A stretch of 64,000 nt of DNA, from NCBI RefSeq assembly GCF_030272615.1, contig NC_081407.1:379771179-379835178 (forward strand). Direction: 5' to 3'. This DNA comes from Cryptomeria japonica (taxonomy: Eukaryota > Streptophyta > Pinopsida > Cupressales > Cupressaceae). A program made the translations under genes and the position numbers. This document shows, piece after piece, positions 31,840-43,581 of the stretch. The notes under the pieces are model-generated. The model saw nothing but the letters and a program-made list of their open reading frames with translations, searched no databases and was not told where the DNA came from. The number at the start of each line of letters is the position of its first letter. The first letter of the stretch is position 1.

Positions 31840-34740
31840 CACACCTCATGTTTGTGTTCCTACTTTAATGTGTCCTATTTTCATTCCCCCTAGTCTTGTT
31901 TTGGCCCCTTTTTGCTCCAACCTTGATATCACCTATTGACACCACTGGATGGACCCCATCCTGGAGGTTGTCCTCTCTTATTTCTCATCTATTGGTCCTA
32001 TTTTTGGAGGACCAACACATGGAACTAGGGCACCCCAAAATACCCTAGTCCCCCTTAAACAAGCCCCAATTTGAAATGGGGAGGGCTCTTTCCCTCCCTG
32101 ATGGAATTTGGTCCCCTTGTCTACACTTGACCAGTAGAGGTCAGCCTAATCAATAAATTACCTAGAGAACCATATGTAAAGACATCATATCAATTCATTT
32201 TTAGATCACTCATATACCCCATCATTCATGCATCTGTTAAGCATTCATCATCAATTATTTTCATAGATTCAAGGAAACATTTCATCCTTCAAGCATTATG
32301 GAGAAAAGTTACATCAATATTAATGCAAGCATGTGTGTGTGATTAGATTTTTTCATGTCCATGTGTTTTTCATGCCATTATATTCAATATTTGTGATTAC
32401 ATTCAAAGAGCATTGCATCATCAATCCTTCCATCAGCAGTTGCAGATCTAAGGTATATCTTCTTAGAATTTACTTTAGTATTTACATTATTCAGTTCAAG
32501 ATTAATTCCTAGACTAGGGTTTGACTTAAGGCAAACCACTATCAATAATCCTATTTCCTTTCTTTTTGTCTGTAGGAAATAGGCTCAAGGTCTATATTCT
32601 AGGATTAAGACAGAATTGACAACAATGAAAAGGTTCAACTTTTGACGGAGTAAAATTCAGAGGACCAAAGAGAATCTATACAACCTAGTCCCAAAAAATT
32701 AGGCCAAACTTTTGGGAACAGATTTTAAATATATCTTATATTTCCCATATCTAAGTTTGTGGCTTCATGGAATATCTTACTTTGCCCATATCTAAGTTTT
32801 TGCCAATTTACTTCAATCATTCCTTGTTTTACCCTAATTTCACAATTATCATCCAATCTTCAACTGGAAAGAGGGGGCAAACACATAACCAATGAATATA
32901 ATTAGAATTTTAGCCCTTTCCATATTTCGATTGCAGCTAGATCTATTGGATTCACCCCTCTTTTAATGTAGTTGTCCCTAAGGTAAAAATACTAGTCTTA
33001 CTATCCTTATTGATGAAAGCCTAGTTTTTTTAACATTACATTTTGGTGAAGCCTACTTATTTCATGATTATTTCTGATTTATGGTCTCAAATATGATTTG
33101 TAGGCATTTAAACAATAAATTTTGCACTCATAAATTATATTTGCAATTGAATTACACAAATTTAGTGGTTAAATTCATAAAAAACACTAATTCATTATTC
33201 TAAAATTGACTTGTGGGTTGCATAAATTTTCAATTACATTTTCAAATCTATTTTTTATGTCATCTAATGTTCATACTTAGATGCATTCACTCATTTTTTA
33301 TGTTACTTACATTAGTAAAAAAAATATTAAAAATTATACATTGTTATCTCTTTTTATCATGCATTTTGCATATGTTATCATTTGAAAAAGCAAATTATTG
33401 TCATTTTGTTTTCATTTAGTTAGTTCCATGATGCATTGATTGCATATATGTGGTAATGGATTATCCTCCCTTGTTTCACTCTATCTCTCTCCTAAAGACC
33501 ATCCTATTGATGAGGATATTTTAGTGCAAAAAGAGAACATTAACGCTCCTTTCAAAACTCTCCCTCCTAAAGATGACATTTTGATGAATGATGTTGATCT
33601 TTCTCCTAAAATGTGTCTCACCCATGAGAGTATATTAGAGGAAGAGGATGATATTGTAAGCACCTTCCTTAATGTTACTTTACCTTCCGTACATGGTACC
33701 TCTCCCAGAGAAAAGGTGTTGATGGACATTTATTTATCCTCTTCCCAATTTGGTCCTACCAATGAGGGTTCATTAGTCCAAGAAGAGGTTATGAAAACTT
33801 CTTTAAAATATCTCCCTTCTAAGGATGAATCTTTGAAGAATGATGTTCATCTTTCTCCTAAAATGTACCTCCCCTATTAAGATCATTTGGTCCAAGTGGA
33901 TGATATTGTCACTACCTTTCCTAGTTATACTATACCCTCTTTTCATTTCAATGAATCTCCCACTAGAGATGAAGCATTAACAAGTTATGTTTGTCCTTCT
34001 CTAAATCTTGTCTTACCCATAAAGATACCTTGAAGAGAGAGGATGAAATCATTAGGAATTTCCTTCATGCTTTGCCTTCTAAAGATTTATCATTGGAGAA
34101 CAAAGAAACTAATCAAGTCAATACTATTCATGTTTCTAGTTCTGAGAAGCCTAAGCCCAAGAAACCTCTCAATATCCTAAAAGTAGAAAAACACATTTGT
34201 GAGAGAGAAGATACAGAAAGACAAATAGAACAAAAATATGGCTCTAAAATACACCACACATTTAATGCTTGTGGAAAAAATGAAGATCCCAATATTCTTC
34301 TCACTTCCCTTCCTTCCCCCCTCATCCTAAGAAACACATTGATAAGTAGCCTAATCTTGTTGAGAAACTGCATGACATCTTAGCTAAGATTTCCCTTTGT
34401 TACTTGATTCAAATTTCACCTTGATAGCATAGGTTGATCCAAGAAGCCTTGCAAAATGTTGTTCCTCATCCTTCTTCTAGACCACATGATATTAAATTCT
34501 CACATGATGAATTGCTTCTATTGAGATTAAAAGTAAATATGATCGCTTTATGATTACTCTTTGCATTTATGAACAAAAGATAAGAGGAACTTTAACTGAT
34601 AATGGGTTGGCACTTCACATTTGTTATGTTGATTTATTAGATAAGATAAATTGGGATTATTTTTCTATTCAACCCAATCCTCTTTGTGTTCATGGCTTTG
34701 ATAAATAAAGCAACAAAAACTTTAACATATTCCCCTCCTT
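31840..34740 (+). pseudogene. decayed gypsy-like element with repetitive unknown protein
   Basis: A less AT-rich stretch at 31840-32120, with many CCCC/CCCT runs, resembles an LTR or leader but has no partner. Plus-strand frames at 33440-33880 and 33991-34383 encode a repetitive protein. Modules of the type 'LPPKDDILMNDVDLSPKMCLTHE' recur (about 33565, 33820 and in decayed form near 33990), with acidic EEDDI segments between them. About 34540-34710, in broken frames, reads like a gypsy protease: KIRGTLTDNGLALHIC then DLLDKI and NPLCVHGFD, matching the 'GxLIDNGSALNIC...DLL' pattern. I infer a decayed gypsy gag-protease region; the repetitive protein itself is not recognised. Confidence 0.4.
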
Positions 34741-34759
34741 ATGAATCATCATCCTCGAT

Positions 34760-35060
34760 GATTGTTTGACATATACCAAATTAATTTAACATAAAAATAA
34801 ATCAATTTGGTTCTCATCACAATAAGTCAGTCGTTTTTGAATTGATAGTGAAATTTCTGAAGGATCTCTACATAATCCTCCCAAGTAGCCTTATCTTCAG
34901 CATATTGGTCCCACTAGACCATTCATTGCATAACCTCACAGTTACATAAGTACAACTTATGCACCTCAAGTATTATAAGTGGTTCAATCCTAACCACCCC
35001 TTTATCTTGCACCTGCAAAGAATTCTACTACATAATTCTTAAGATAAGAAACATGAAAAA
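34760..35060 (-). pseudogene. chromovirus integrase tail (chromodomain) remnant
   Basis: The minus-strand translation around 34960-34850 reads WDQYAEDKATWEDYVEI followed by FHYQFKND. This matches the end of the chromodomain of chromoviral Ty3/gypsy integrases (consensus W..L...DATWE). Surrounding frames are broken and no other domain was found. It belongs to a third gypsy lineage, different from elements A and B. Confidence 0.5.
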
Positions 35061-35166
35061 ATATTATGTAATTCGGTGAGAGCTAGTAGTAGAATAAATT
35101 TTGTAGGCTACTAGTTGACAACCTATAGCACTAACTCATTTGGGTGTATTTTTCGATGAAGACTTC

Positions 35167-36556
35167 TGATGCCTTGCAAGATGGACAAGGTTAGTCGATG
35201 ATAAACAACACACAAGACACAAGAAAATTGTTAGTGTTAGTCAATCAAAAACTAATCTAAAGAGGCATATCAAGAGAGACACTAAAATCATGAAAGCATA
35301 TTTAACTAAAGAAGCAAATATGATGAGGCATCTCCAAATACCTCCTAACATGTTATTAGCTCCTTCTACCTTGTTCCTCTCCTCTCCAAGTTCCAAAATA
35401 GTGTAGCTCTGAGCAGCTTTTTGCACTATGGATGCTTATGGAGGATTGAGATAGTAGTATTTTGCTCTAAATGTAAAATAAAAAGCTAAAATACTAGATG
35501 ATATTAAAATGATTGATTTTAATCCAAAATGACAAGATATTAGATTGCTATGCTAAATGCTCTCTAAAATGCCTATAGGTCAAATGCATACAAGTTTTCA
35601 GGATCTGGATTATGAAGAAATGGGCTCTATTTATAGGAAAAATGGAGCAATGGATGGTTGGGATTGAGCAATCTCAACAAGGGTCAGGATTGAATGATTT
35701 CAAATCCATGTGAGGGCTTTCAACCCAATCCCAGGATGACAAGTGTCAATGTGAGATAGGTTGAGAGGAGAGGGAATAAGCATTAAATGCTTGACATGAT
35801 TTTGGGAGTTAAAGTCAAGGTTGGTTGAATGAATAAACTCTTTATTCAAAGAATAAAGCTTTTATCTAATGGATAAACTCTTGTGCAAATGTGAAATGGA
35901 TGAATATAGTCAAAACAATAAATGTTTGGGGAGACAAGTTTTAAATAACCATAAATGGTTATGTAAGAGCCATAAATGGTCATGTAAGAGCCATTAGTGG
36001 TCTTGGAAGACTTTGGGGGTTAATTTGTTGAACACACAAAGCATTAAATGCTTTTCAAAGACTTTTGAAGTCTTTGAGAAGTGACTTCATTTTGCTTAGG
36101 AATGTGACAATAATTACAGGATGGATTAGGCTAATTAGGAAGGGGTTAGAAGAATCTAGAAGGGGATTAGATTTTGCAAGTGGATTTGGTGGGTGAGGGA
36201 AAATAGGATTTTATTAAAATAAAAAATCATTTATTTCAATAAATGTGTGCAAGTTGCATTTGTAGGAAAATGCAAGTGGGGGGGGAAATAATGATTTAAA
36301 TAAATGTTTTATTTAATTTATTTAAAAGAGGAATAGGGGGATTTAATTAAATAAATAGATTTTATTTATTTAATTGATTGTGAATTTGGTTTAATGAATT
36401 AATTAGAATAAATTGAATAATTTATTTAATTAATAGGAGAATGTTTGGAGATGAATTAATTAAATATTAATTTAATTAACTATTGGCTAGTGGATTTTTA
36501 ATCAAATAAATAGCTAATATTTATTTAATTAAGCTGGACAGATTTGTGTGACTACA
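35167..36556 (-). repeat. solo LTR related to element A
   Basis: Diverged, but in the same order as the element A LTR. Shared landmarks include AGAGCTCTATTT versus GGGCTCTATTT, GCAATGGAT, CATTAAATGC, TAAGCTTTTATC, CTCTAGAAGGGG-type and TTAATTTAATT-type blocks. It begins TGATGCC and ends GACTACA, as the element A LTR ends GTCTACA. Flanks are ACTTC (35162-35166) and ATTTC (36557-36561), a target-site duplication with one C/T mismatch. There is no internal region, so unequal recombination between two LTRs probably left it. Confidence 0.65.
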
Positions 36557-36561
36557 ATTTC

Positions 36562-39500
36562 CAACGAACAATGGGATTTATTTTGCTTTGTCAGATTTTA
36601 CAATAGAATTTGTGTCAAAATTCCATTTTTTTTAGAAAACCTTTCCCGCATTTGTCGAAATTCCGACGACAATGGTGTTCATCAGAAGTCCTCGTCTGAA
36701 TTCTGACACAAACGGGATATGTTTAAAAAAAACGTAATATACGCACCTTCATTATTCGCAGGCACATGATGAGCATTTTTCAAAGTTTTTGAGATTCGAT
36801 AATTAAGTTATGATCTCTTTCCATTGCCATTGTGTTATCTATTTTTTCATTGCAAATCTGATTTAGATTTTGCATTTTTTTACATTTACATTTTGCAGGT
36901 TGAGGCAATTCCAAGTGTCGACCCGAATTTGATTCAAGTTTTGGAAAATTTGCCGTTGTTTTTCTCTTGGCTTGCATTGTATGTATACATTCTCAAATTC
37001 TTTTTTGCATATTAAAAACCCCAAATACTTCTTGCACAAAACAATGTGAACACTGAGAGGGCTTTTTCTTGTACACGATCGAGCTCATGGTCTTCTTAGT
37101 TCTATTTTGATGTCATGATTTTATTAGGGTTTCCCAGTTTATCTTGCAAATTCTGTTGTTTTGTGTTTAAGTTGTAAGCTATATTATGTTTAATTTATAT
37201 TGGGATTCAAATCATGAGCATCAATGATTGACACAAAGCAACTTCCACTATAACAGCTTATTTTTGTTTGATATATTTGTAAACCGGTTCTTGAATCTCG
37301 AAACATGCCTTACCAAATATAAAGCATATATGTCCTTCTTTCTAATAGAAACAATGTGTAAATAAAAGGATGTCACCACCTCAAATTATCTTGTCCAGCC
37401 GATAGAATTATACGACTAGTCTATCGAGTTGTCCTTTTAAATAGTAAATAACCATTGTGTTGTGTGTATGAATATTGAAACAAAACATTTCTTTAGAGTT
37501 TATTTACCTTTCAAAATGTTCCAAATTATATGTGGAGTCGACAACCTATTACAAAGGTAGTAATATTGTTCCCATGTTCTCTCAGCTTTGTAACTTCCAT
37601 TTTTTTCTTAATCATAAATACTTAGAATTTTATATTGGTTTCATATTGATTCTTCAGCCTTTTTCAGCGAAGTGTCAAGATTAGATAGATATAGGGTGTC
37701 TTCTTAGATTCGAGAGAAGGTGTTCTAGAGATTGGTGGACCAAATGAATGATTAAGACTTATCAATATCTATTAATATCATCCAATGTCTATTGAGTTAG
37801 AGGCGTTGAATGATGGTGGAATTGCATGAGATCATGGTTACATCCTACTAAAGTATTTGACCAAAGCTCCCATTTTACTTGTGGTGTTCTTGTGATTGTT
37901 TCATGATTGTTTGTTTCTAATGCATGAGTGGCTGAATACTTGCATGTGCATTACACTATCACCACCATCTCTTCACCTCTCCTCAAAATTTCTCCCAAAT
38001 TGGAACCCTTCATGAAGGGAAAGGATACTTTTCAATTGATATGGTTAGCAAGGGACTTTGTGGCTATGAGGTTAAGGAAAAGTACCCACATGATTGTTTT
38101 TGTCCTCTTGGTAAGATATGACTTGAGATAAAGTTTGGATACACACTAGGTCACGGAGTTGCTTCAAACTCACCACACATTTTTTTTTCTAGTTATTCTA
38201 TCCTTTGCGAACTTGAAAAAGAACTTACATGTTTCAAGACTATGACTACACACATACATATTTCTCATCCTCCTAAAAGGTGGTTGAAATTTGTTCACTA
38301 TATGAAACTAATATTCTTTTTGTTTAATGAGCTTGATGTTGCTCTACTCTTAGAGAAAACATTTGAGTTACTAGGTTACTACTAATATAGAACATTAATT
38401 TTGTGTCAAGGCAAAATTCTAGCTTAGTCCTCAAGTCTTACAAATTTTGCCTATATGGGTTCATTAGTTATCATGGACATAGAAACTCTCTTAGTTCTTA
38501 CAAATTTTTCCTATATGAGTTGATCAGTTATCATGGACAAAAATTCTCCTAGTTAATAGTATTTTACATATAGTATTTAGTCCTCAACCCTTATAAATTT
38601 CCCCTATATGGGTTGACTAGTTATCATGGACATAAAAAGTCTCTTAGTTGATAACATTTTACATATAGTCAAACAAAGGGTTGATGTTTTTGTGTTTACA
38701 ATGGTGAGCCTCGAATTCAATTTATGTAAAGATATAGTTTTATAAGTTGTAACTAAATGCACATACAGCTGAGAAGACATCAATTGATTGTCTTCAATTT
38801 ACCTTATTCTTGAAAGTTGGTTTTTTTTTAGCACTGGATTATTGAATGGTAACCTATGTCATTTACTTTTTGGAATCTTCATTACAATGATAAATTTTAA
38901 AGAACAATATAATTCATATGTGAATGGAGGGAAACAGATTTGTATCTTTATACAACTTAGCATAGTTTGGAATGAGGTCATTGGGTAACATAGACAAATT
39001 GATGAACTATGAGTTTTTTATGGCCATGGTTTGTAATCCTTGATTCACAATATTCTTATATAATCCTAAAGGAGTGAAATATAATGTTCAAATAGTGTGT
39101 TTTATTGTATAAGTTTGAAGTATGTATTTGATTCATAGTTTAAATCTACATGTAGGTGTTCCTTAGGTAGATGCCTCTTATTTTATTGTATACCAAAATA
39201 TTTGAGGGTGTCGTGTATCAGTAGATGTTCTATAATGTAACTCATCTCCATTAAATGTCTCAGATTTGCTCTATTTAAATCCTCAACAACATTGTTTTCT
39301 TATATTTTTGTTCTCCCAGACATATGAGCTATTTTGATTTCTTGGAAAATTGTGACTATGTATAATGGGACTTTAGATGGTCTTAAGTAACCAATTAAGT
39401 GTAGAAGACAAATCTGGTTAATAGGGGCAAACAAAGATAGAATTTAAACACACAAAGCTCTGCTGCAACAAAGACCAAATTCTTTTTATTCCCCACACAA

Positions 39501-41839
39501 ATCAGATTTCAATTACATTTATTTATAGGTAAATGCTCATTGTATGAGCTCCATCTATCATCTTGTCAATGACTCATTTCTCTAGCTTGTAATAAAAAAA
39601 GGGAAGGTTACCGAATTCATTTCTACATGGCCTTATTAGATTACCTATTGCATCTTCTAAGTGGCCTTATTAGGACCTTACAAACATATTTCATTCTCAA
39701 ACCCTTAATTAACCATTAAACTCCAATAATGTCAAATAATTATATAAATATGTCTGCAAAGATCAAAAATAGAATGGTGAGTCGATGTAATCGGTTTTGA
39801 TATCAATATAACATGGTTTTTTGCCCATTTTTCATGTTTTTGATAGTATAATAGTCTGATCAATTGAGTTTTCTATGGTAATACCTTGAAGTTTTGGTTT
39901 ACCTTCTATTGGATTTGATGTGGCACTGAAAAAACTTCAATTTGGTTTTTATTCTAATCAAATCCATCATTATTTAGGCAAGATATTCAAGTTTTTGTCC
40001 AAATTACAAACCCTCAGTCTAGGGTATCCAGTGATTGGTAAAAATGTAATAACTTTTGTTTTCACATGCATCAAGTCCCCAAAATTGGTAGTATAGAGGG
40101 GAAGAATGTGTACAATATGTTTTTAAGTCTGCAACAAACCATGTATGGATTGGCACATGTTTCAAGGTGGATGAAGATGACTGGAAATCTGTCTCAAACT
40201 GAGACAAAATAGTGAAGTGATAGTTTGATAAAGGTTTTGTGCATGCAGGTTGCTTGGAAGGGAAAGTGGTGGTTTGGAGAGATCTAATAGTGAGTGTTGA
40301 ATGTGTCCAAGTGTTTAAAAGGGTAAGGGACACTTGTTTGGGTAAGGGACACTTGTTTGGGGTTGTGTTGGGTGACTGTCTCATATAAAGGTATGACTGT
40401 CACAGCGGATAGTGAATTATTGTGTTGGAACTTAAGTTGCAGTCAAAGGTTGGATTGTTAGGTTGCATTAGGAAATAGTATTGAGTTGTATTGAAGGTCT
40501 CTTAATATGTGTGAGGATTCAAGAGTCCCAATGTGTAAGGGTTTGTTTCAAACCAAGAGTTGTTAAGGGTTGTTGAATGCTTAAGGGGAAATTTTATGGG
40601 ACAATGACGGCCATATAAGTTGTTTAATGTGTTGACAGAGGTTTGAAGTTGTTAATAAGCCATTGTGAGCGCGTTGGAGTATGGGGATGGTTTGATTGTG
40701 TGTAGGTGACTCTAGGTTGTTACCACAATAAGTGGAGCCTAGTTTTCAATACAAGGGTTGTTAAGTTGTCAATATGAAGGATGGTGTCATAGGAATGGGT
40801 ATGTGTATAGACCAAACTTGTAGACTAGAGTATGTTATGACCAATAAGAGCATTGTTTGTGAGATCAAGTTTGGAGTGAAAGGTTAGCTAAGGGTGTTGA
40901 GGTCTAATGCATGAAGGCTTTACCATAGTGGTCATTTGAAGAAGCAAAGAGATTGTGAGTGAGTCATGAATGATGGTGGATCTTGCAGATAGGTCTTCAT
41001 TGTGAGTTTGAAGGTGTTGTTACCAAACAAAGTTGGAACCATGAAGTGTTTCATTGTAATTGTTAAGAGGGACGTGATGGCTCCTCATCATCACATGACC
41101 CTCCTTGTGTTCCTCTGGGGTTCATGTGCTCCTACACCATTTGTGACCTCTCTTTCAAGAGTACAAGTTCTCCACCACTAGGCCAAATCAGGTTGTCTTT
41201 GAACTCATGCATTGCCTCTACTTTGTAGGCATTGATATCATTGTTTCATAGCACAGTAAACTATCAACATATATGCATCCATATTATCTTGGTTTATTTA
41301 TAACTTTGGGATTCATGGTGTTAAGTATTAATGGTGTCACTATTCTCATACTATAGTGGTCACTACTTTGATCTTGTCAGAATGCTTTGACATTGTTGTA
41401 ATATAGTTGTTGCTCTTGTGATCTGTCAATGACTGTTGTTCATGATGATAGTGATGCCTCCTGTTCTAGTCATGCCTAGGACAAAATCTATACCTATGCT
41501 TTAAGTTTTCTTATTAACTTGAAATTGGTGTTATGTTGATCTCCACAAAACCTCAAATTACCTGTCACCGAGACGTCCCCACACCGTGTACTTGGAGGAC
41601 CCAAGTACTATGTTACTATGTTGAATGTTCAATGATTTTGGTTCATTTTGCAATTTTTCTATGTTTAAGTATTTGAATTTGGTATATTATATTGAAAAAT
41701 CATTTTATAACTAACATTTCAAGTTCTTTATAACTAGTTCTAAGAAGACTTTCGTACTTGCAACATCATTTTTCTTAGTTTTCGAAGGTTATAGACTGAA
41801 GTTTCCATAGCCCAATTTTTTTGCCTATGAAGAAAGCTC
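36562..41839. other. 5.3-kb non-coding stretch, no gene supported
   Basis: Short frames only. A stretch at 36600-36700 is slightly GC-richer with CGAC pairs. A frame at 37928-38131, continued in pieces to about 38390, has some coding flavour but no motif I know. Three diverged tandem repeats lie at 38425-38670. Region 40180-41050 is unusually rich in G and T. I found no RNA gene and no intact transposon. Confidence 0.5.
38425..38670 (+). repeat. three diverged tandem repeats
   Basis: Three units share 'TTACAAATTTTGCCTATATG', GTTATCATGGACA and TCTC(T/C)TAGTT. They start near 38438, 38497 and 38592. The second and third units also share ATTTTACATATAGT. Confidence 0.75.
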
Positions 41840-42639
41840 ATGTCAGATAATATCAACAAAGAACAAAATAAGGAGACAATTGCTAGATTGTGGTCTATTT
41901 TGAAAGGAAAAGGTGATGAAAAATGTTATTGTCCTTGCAAAAATTGTAAGGGATTAAAGACTAGAAGACATCTAATCACAATAGCTGAGACACATTATAG
42001 GAAGCATGGTCACATTGAAGGGGGGCATGATTATCGTTCATTGGTAAGTTGTTCATTATATCGTTTTAATAATTTATATACATAAGAAATAACTTGATGA
42101 TGAGATCAAGATCATGGCTTATTTATGTCGATCATTTTTATATAGGTGGAGCACCCTAGGGCACGTGATATGTACTGCCACAACCCAGATAATATGGTTT
42201 TCCAAGTGGAGGAACATGGAGGTGTGAATATCGAAGCTGAAGATAATGATCCTATTGAAGAAGATGATCATGCGCCAAAAAATATAATTGAAGAATATGG
42301 TACAAATACATTGATCCACGACACATTTAGTACTAACGACATTGATCATGATGATCAAGATGACTTTGATGTTGTTCATGATGTACCTCTACTTGAGAAG
42401 GCATACGATCCCCTTTACGAAGGCTCCCAAACAACTCTTCTCTCTAATGTATTGTTGTTTGTCAACTCAAAGGTTATGAATGGTTTATCTAACATAACAA
42501 TCTCATGTATGTTAAGGTATGTCATAAATGTCATCTTTTTTCATCTATTTTTGTTGTTATTTCATTATAGTTAATAAAGGGTGAAACATACACCATTAAG
42601 ATTCTTTATATTAACAAATTATATTTTTGGTTGTAGATT
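41840..42639 (+). pseudogene. CACTA (En/Spm) transposase gene, 5' exons
   Basis: Exon 1 (41840-42043) encodes a transposase-associated domain with the CPCKNCKG metal-binding motif. It ends at a TTG|GTAAGT donor. Exon 2 (acceptor TATATAG, 42146-42516) encodes an acidic region, then PLLEKAYDPLYEGSQTTLLS, the conserved block of CACTA transposases, and ends at AG|GTATGT. The next acceptor (TTGTAG at 42631-42636) is followed by only 3 nt of exon 3 (42637-42639) before element B begins. Joining those exons to 58176 keeps the reading frame across the splice and the insertion, so the split is certain. No upstream terminal inverted repeat beginning CACTA was found. Confidence 0.85.
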
Positions 42640-42750
42640 TTTTACCCTCCTCAATTTCCTTAGGCATTTTGTTCTCACGTCATCAAAACAAGGATGTTTT
42701 ATTTGATCTGGGCTTGTGTAAGTCTTGGTTTTTGTCTTGTTGAATTTTTT

Positions 42751-43070
42751 CTTGAACTCGAACCTATCAGTTGAACCTCTTCAAATTTCAAGCTTCAAGT
42801 TCAAGCGGAGTATGTAGTATTGGGGCTTAGCTTTCAAAGAGTCAAGGTCTTTGTAATAACTATTATTAAACTTGAACTATTGAACCTTTTCAAAGTTCAA
42901 AGTTCAAGGTTCAAAGTTTTGAAAGTCAAGTCCTATTTGCGTCTTATTATTGTAATATGTGAGCTATGGCATTTTGGTGTCTTTGTCTTGGTTTGTCTTT
43001 TCCTACTCTTTTGAACTTGAACTCTTGAACCACTTCTTGGGAAGTTCAAAGTTCAAGGTTGAAGGTTCGA
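42751..43070 (+). repeat. GTTCAA/TTGAAC inverted-repeat clusters in 5' LTR
   Basis: Three clusters of TTGAAC followed by TTCAAAGTTCAAGGTTCAA-type runs (about 42751-42805, 42870-42925, 43012-43072), in the LTR upstream of the gene frame. The right LTR has the same clusters with a cleaner 15-bp hairpin. Confidence 0.75.
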
Positions 43071-43581
43071 TGAATCGATGGCTTTGGAGATGAAGAAGCA
43101 TTGCATCACCAGCAATCATATAAAGAATATTCTAGATTTAAAAGGTGAACCTCGAGGGAGTGAGTCGCGATGAAGAATCGTACTTGAGAATAATCATTTT
43201 TAAAAAAGGCATGGAGGGAAAAGACTTGTAATTAATGAATTGTCAGAATTAAGTCTTTTCGAAGTAATTTGGCATGGATAAGTATGTAGTTACAAATCAT
43301 AGCAAATTGTGTGACCGATTTTTAAGCCTATCCTCAAGATTTGTTTTGTGTTTTAAAAAAATAATTACATGCCTTCTTCATTTGCCCAATTTGGTAAGTA
43401 AAGGATTTGCACAGGCGATATTATATGTTCATGACCCTTTGAATTCAAAGCTTTGCACATGAAAGGTGAGTTAAAAATATTCCTTCCATTCCTGTGATTT
43501 GATATTTGAAAGCTTTATTTGGTATTTCTATTGGTTCAGTTCGTCTCCCCTGTTGTATTTTTTCCTGTTTGTAAATCCAAA

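Noticed and set aside
39792-39805. GGTTTTGATATCAA as a decayed copia primer-binding site
   Set aside because: Three mismatches to the consensus and no convincing LTR or coding region beside it.
40019-40384. 121-codon minus-strand frame
   Set aside because: Lies opposite a G/T-rich stretch with low complexity; no motif and no conserved neighbour.
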